Below are positions 6,466 to 7,202 of a DNA stretch of 7,202 nucleotides, one piece after another (the stretch's first letter is position 1; every line of letters starts with the position of its first letter). The stretch spans positions 25,139 through 32,340 of the forward strand of contig NVVO01000028.1 of assembly GCA_002733385.1 (NCBI GenBank), read 5' to 3'. Position numbers and translations under genes: made by a program. The DNA is from Robiginitomaculum sp. (GTDB lineage Bacteria > Pseudomonadota > Alphaproteobacteria > Caulobacterales > Maricaulaceae). Below the pieces are notes generated by a model. It was not told the DNA's origin. It saw only the letters and a list, made by a program, of their open reading frames with translations, and searched no databases.

Positions 6466-6492
6466 CATATAGCAAGCATTCCACAGCATCAA
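6466..6492 (-). promoter_or_regulatory. probable promoter of tRNA-His (Caulobacter-type consensus)
   Basis: On the - strand TTGATGC (6486-6492), 12 bases, then GCTATATG (6466-6473) closely follows the alphaproteobacterial housekeeping pattern TTGACGS-N10-14-GCTANAWC. It would start transcription about 15 bases before the tRNA 5' end, a sensible distance for a stable RNA gene. Assigned by eye. Confidence 0.5.
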
Positions 6493-6530
6493 GTCTCGAT
6501 TTACCACAAAAACAAATTTATGACGTCAAT

Positions 6531-7202
6531 TTATGCCTTACAGGCCTGTAATGCGGCTTTGAGGGTATTGTCACCCCAACCTTGAGAGCCAAGACGTTCC
6601 TGACAGCTAATATAATTGTGCAAATCACGGGCGCGACGGGCTGGATCGGGATGGGTAGATAGAAATTCCGGTTGCTTACGCTGATTCCCGTCCGCCATTT
6701 TTTCCCATAATTTCACCGCTTCATAGGGCTTATAGCCTGAGCGTTGCATATAGCGCACACCCAGCAGATCACTTTGGCTCTCATGTTTGCGCGAAAACGG
6801 CAAAGCAATCCCGACCATAAAACCTATGCCCAAAGCCTGATTAAGCAATTGGGTGTTGCGGCTGGCGCCGCGTGTGCATTGACTACGCTGGCGGGCATCC
6901 GGGTATTGATTGCATCTCTTTTGCATTTGCGAGCCGGCCAAAATCGTCCCGCCAACCACAGCCAATTGTCCGGCCATATTGGTACTAACCCGCTCGGCTG
7001 CATGTTTCCCGGCAACATGGCCAACCTCATGGCCCATAATGGCCGCAATCTGATCGTCATTGCCAGCAAAATCCATCATACCCGTATAAAATCCAACCCG
7101 GTTGCCCGGCAATACGAAAGCATTTTTCTGCGGCGAATCAAATACGGCATAATCCCAAGGCTGGTGATCGCGTCTGGCACCACGGGCAATCCGCCCGCCA
7201 AT
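6531..7202 (-). CDS. M48-family zinc metallopeptidase, 5' end outside the window
   Basis: Putative membrane-associated or periplasmic protease of the M48 family (LoiP/YggG, HtpX and BepA relatives). The frame is open to the window edge, so the 223 visible residues lack the N-terminus. A TTG at 7110-7112 is not a credible start, because the residues before it (WDYAVFDSPQKNAFVLPG) are typical M48 sequence. The zinc motif HEVGH is encoded at 7017-7031 (visible residues 58-62) and the third ligand is probably the Glu of ESQSD (visible 141-145). The C-terminal FLSTHPDPARRARDL (visible 180-194) is the usual STHP segment. Two hydrophobic stretches lie between the zinc motif and ESQSD. Between them is a hydrophilic Cys-containing loop (visible 97-109, CNQYPDARQRSQC), and two more cysteines occur near the C-terminus, suggesting disulphides in the envelope. 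The likely role is quality control of envelope proteins; the substrate is unknown. Confidence 0.93.
   Translation of the reverse strand: MGGRIARGARRDHQPWDYAVFDSPQKNAFVLPGNRVGFYTGMMDFAGNDDQIAAIMGHEVGHVAGKHAAERVSTNMAGQLAVVGGTILAGSQMQKRCNQYPDARQRSQCTRGASRNTQLLNQALGIGFMVGIALPFSRKHESQSDLLGVRYMQRSGYKPYEAVKLWEKMADGNQRKQPEFLSTHPDPARRARDLHNYISCQERLGSQGWGDNTLKAALQACKA

Noticed and set aside
6519..6530. TGACGTCA palindrome just after the M48 stop
   Set aside because: An isolated 8-base palindrome with no extended symmetry or T-run; likely chance and not a terminator.
7110..7112. TTG start for the M48 peptidase
   Set aside because: The frame stays open to the window edge and the upstream residues fit the family, so the true start is outside the window.
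1..7202. CRISPR array, insertion sequence, toxin-antitoxin or phage module
   Set aside because: No spaced direct repeats, transposase, integrase or small paired genes were seen. The tRNA shows no 3'-end duplication that would mark an integrated island within the window.

Overview
The window looks like chromosomal DNA from a free-living, probably aquatic, alphaproteobacterium of medium GC content. The clearest taxonomic clue is the tRNA-His gene. It has no encoded G at position -1, a G1:U72 pair and discriminator A73, the unusual tRNA-His form known from a large alphaproteobacterial clade. A Caulobacter-type promoter in front of the tRNA and a G/C-rich fold-back intergenic repeat fit the same assignment. 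This is inference, because no database search could be run.

Left half, + strand (73-3714): a tripartite TRAP transporter operon in the order dctP-dctQ-dctM. The binding protein resembles the TakP/FcbT1 branch (2-oxo acids, lactate-like or chloroaromatic/mannitol-type annotations). It would capture an organic anion in the periplasm and pass it to the DctQM membrane complex for sodium-driven uptake. dctQ and dctM overlap by 4 bases (GTGA) and are probably translationally coupled. dctP and dctQ are separated by about 200 bases that hold a 167-bp fold-back repeat. The right arm of that repeat supplies the ribosome-binding site of dctQ, which is the most interesting structural observation here.

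Right half, - strand (7202 down to 3728): an M48-type zinc metallopeptidase gene cut off at its 5' end by the window edge, then tRNA-His(GTG) with its likely promoter, then one large secreted protein of 832 residues. That protein joins an N-terminal DUF305 domain (two His-His motifs and a Met/His-rich loop, suggestive of copper binding) through a highly charged linker to an LVIVD-type beta-propeller and a helical tail. It ends only 13 bases from the end of dctM, so the two transcription units converge with almost no intergenic space.

No CRISPR array, transposase, phage gene or defence system is visible. The candidates for something less described are the repeat-borne translation signal in the TRAP operon and the DUF305-propeller fusion.
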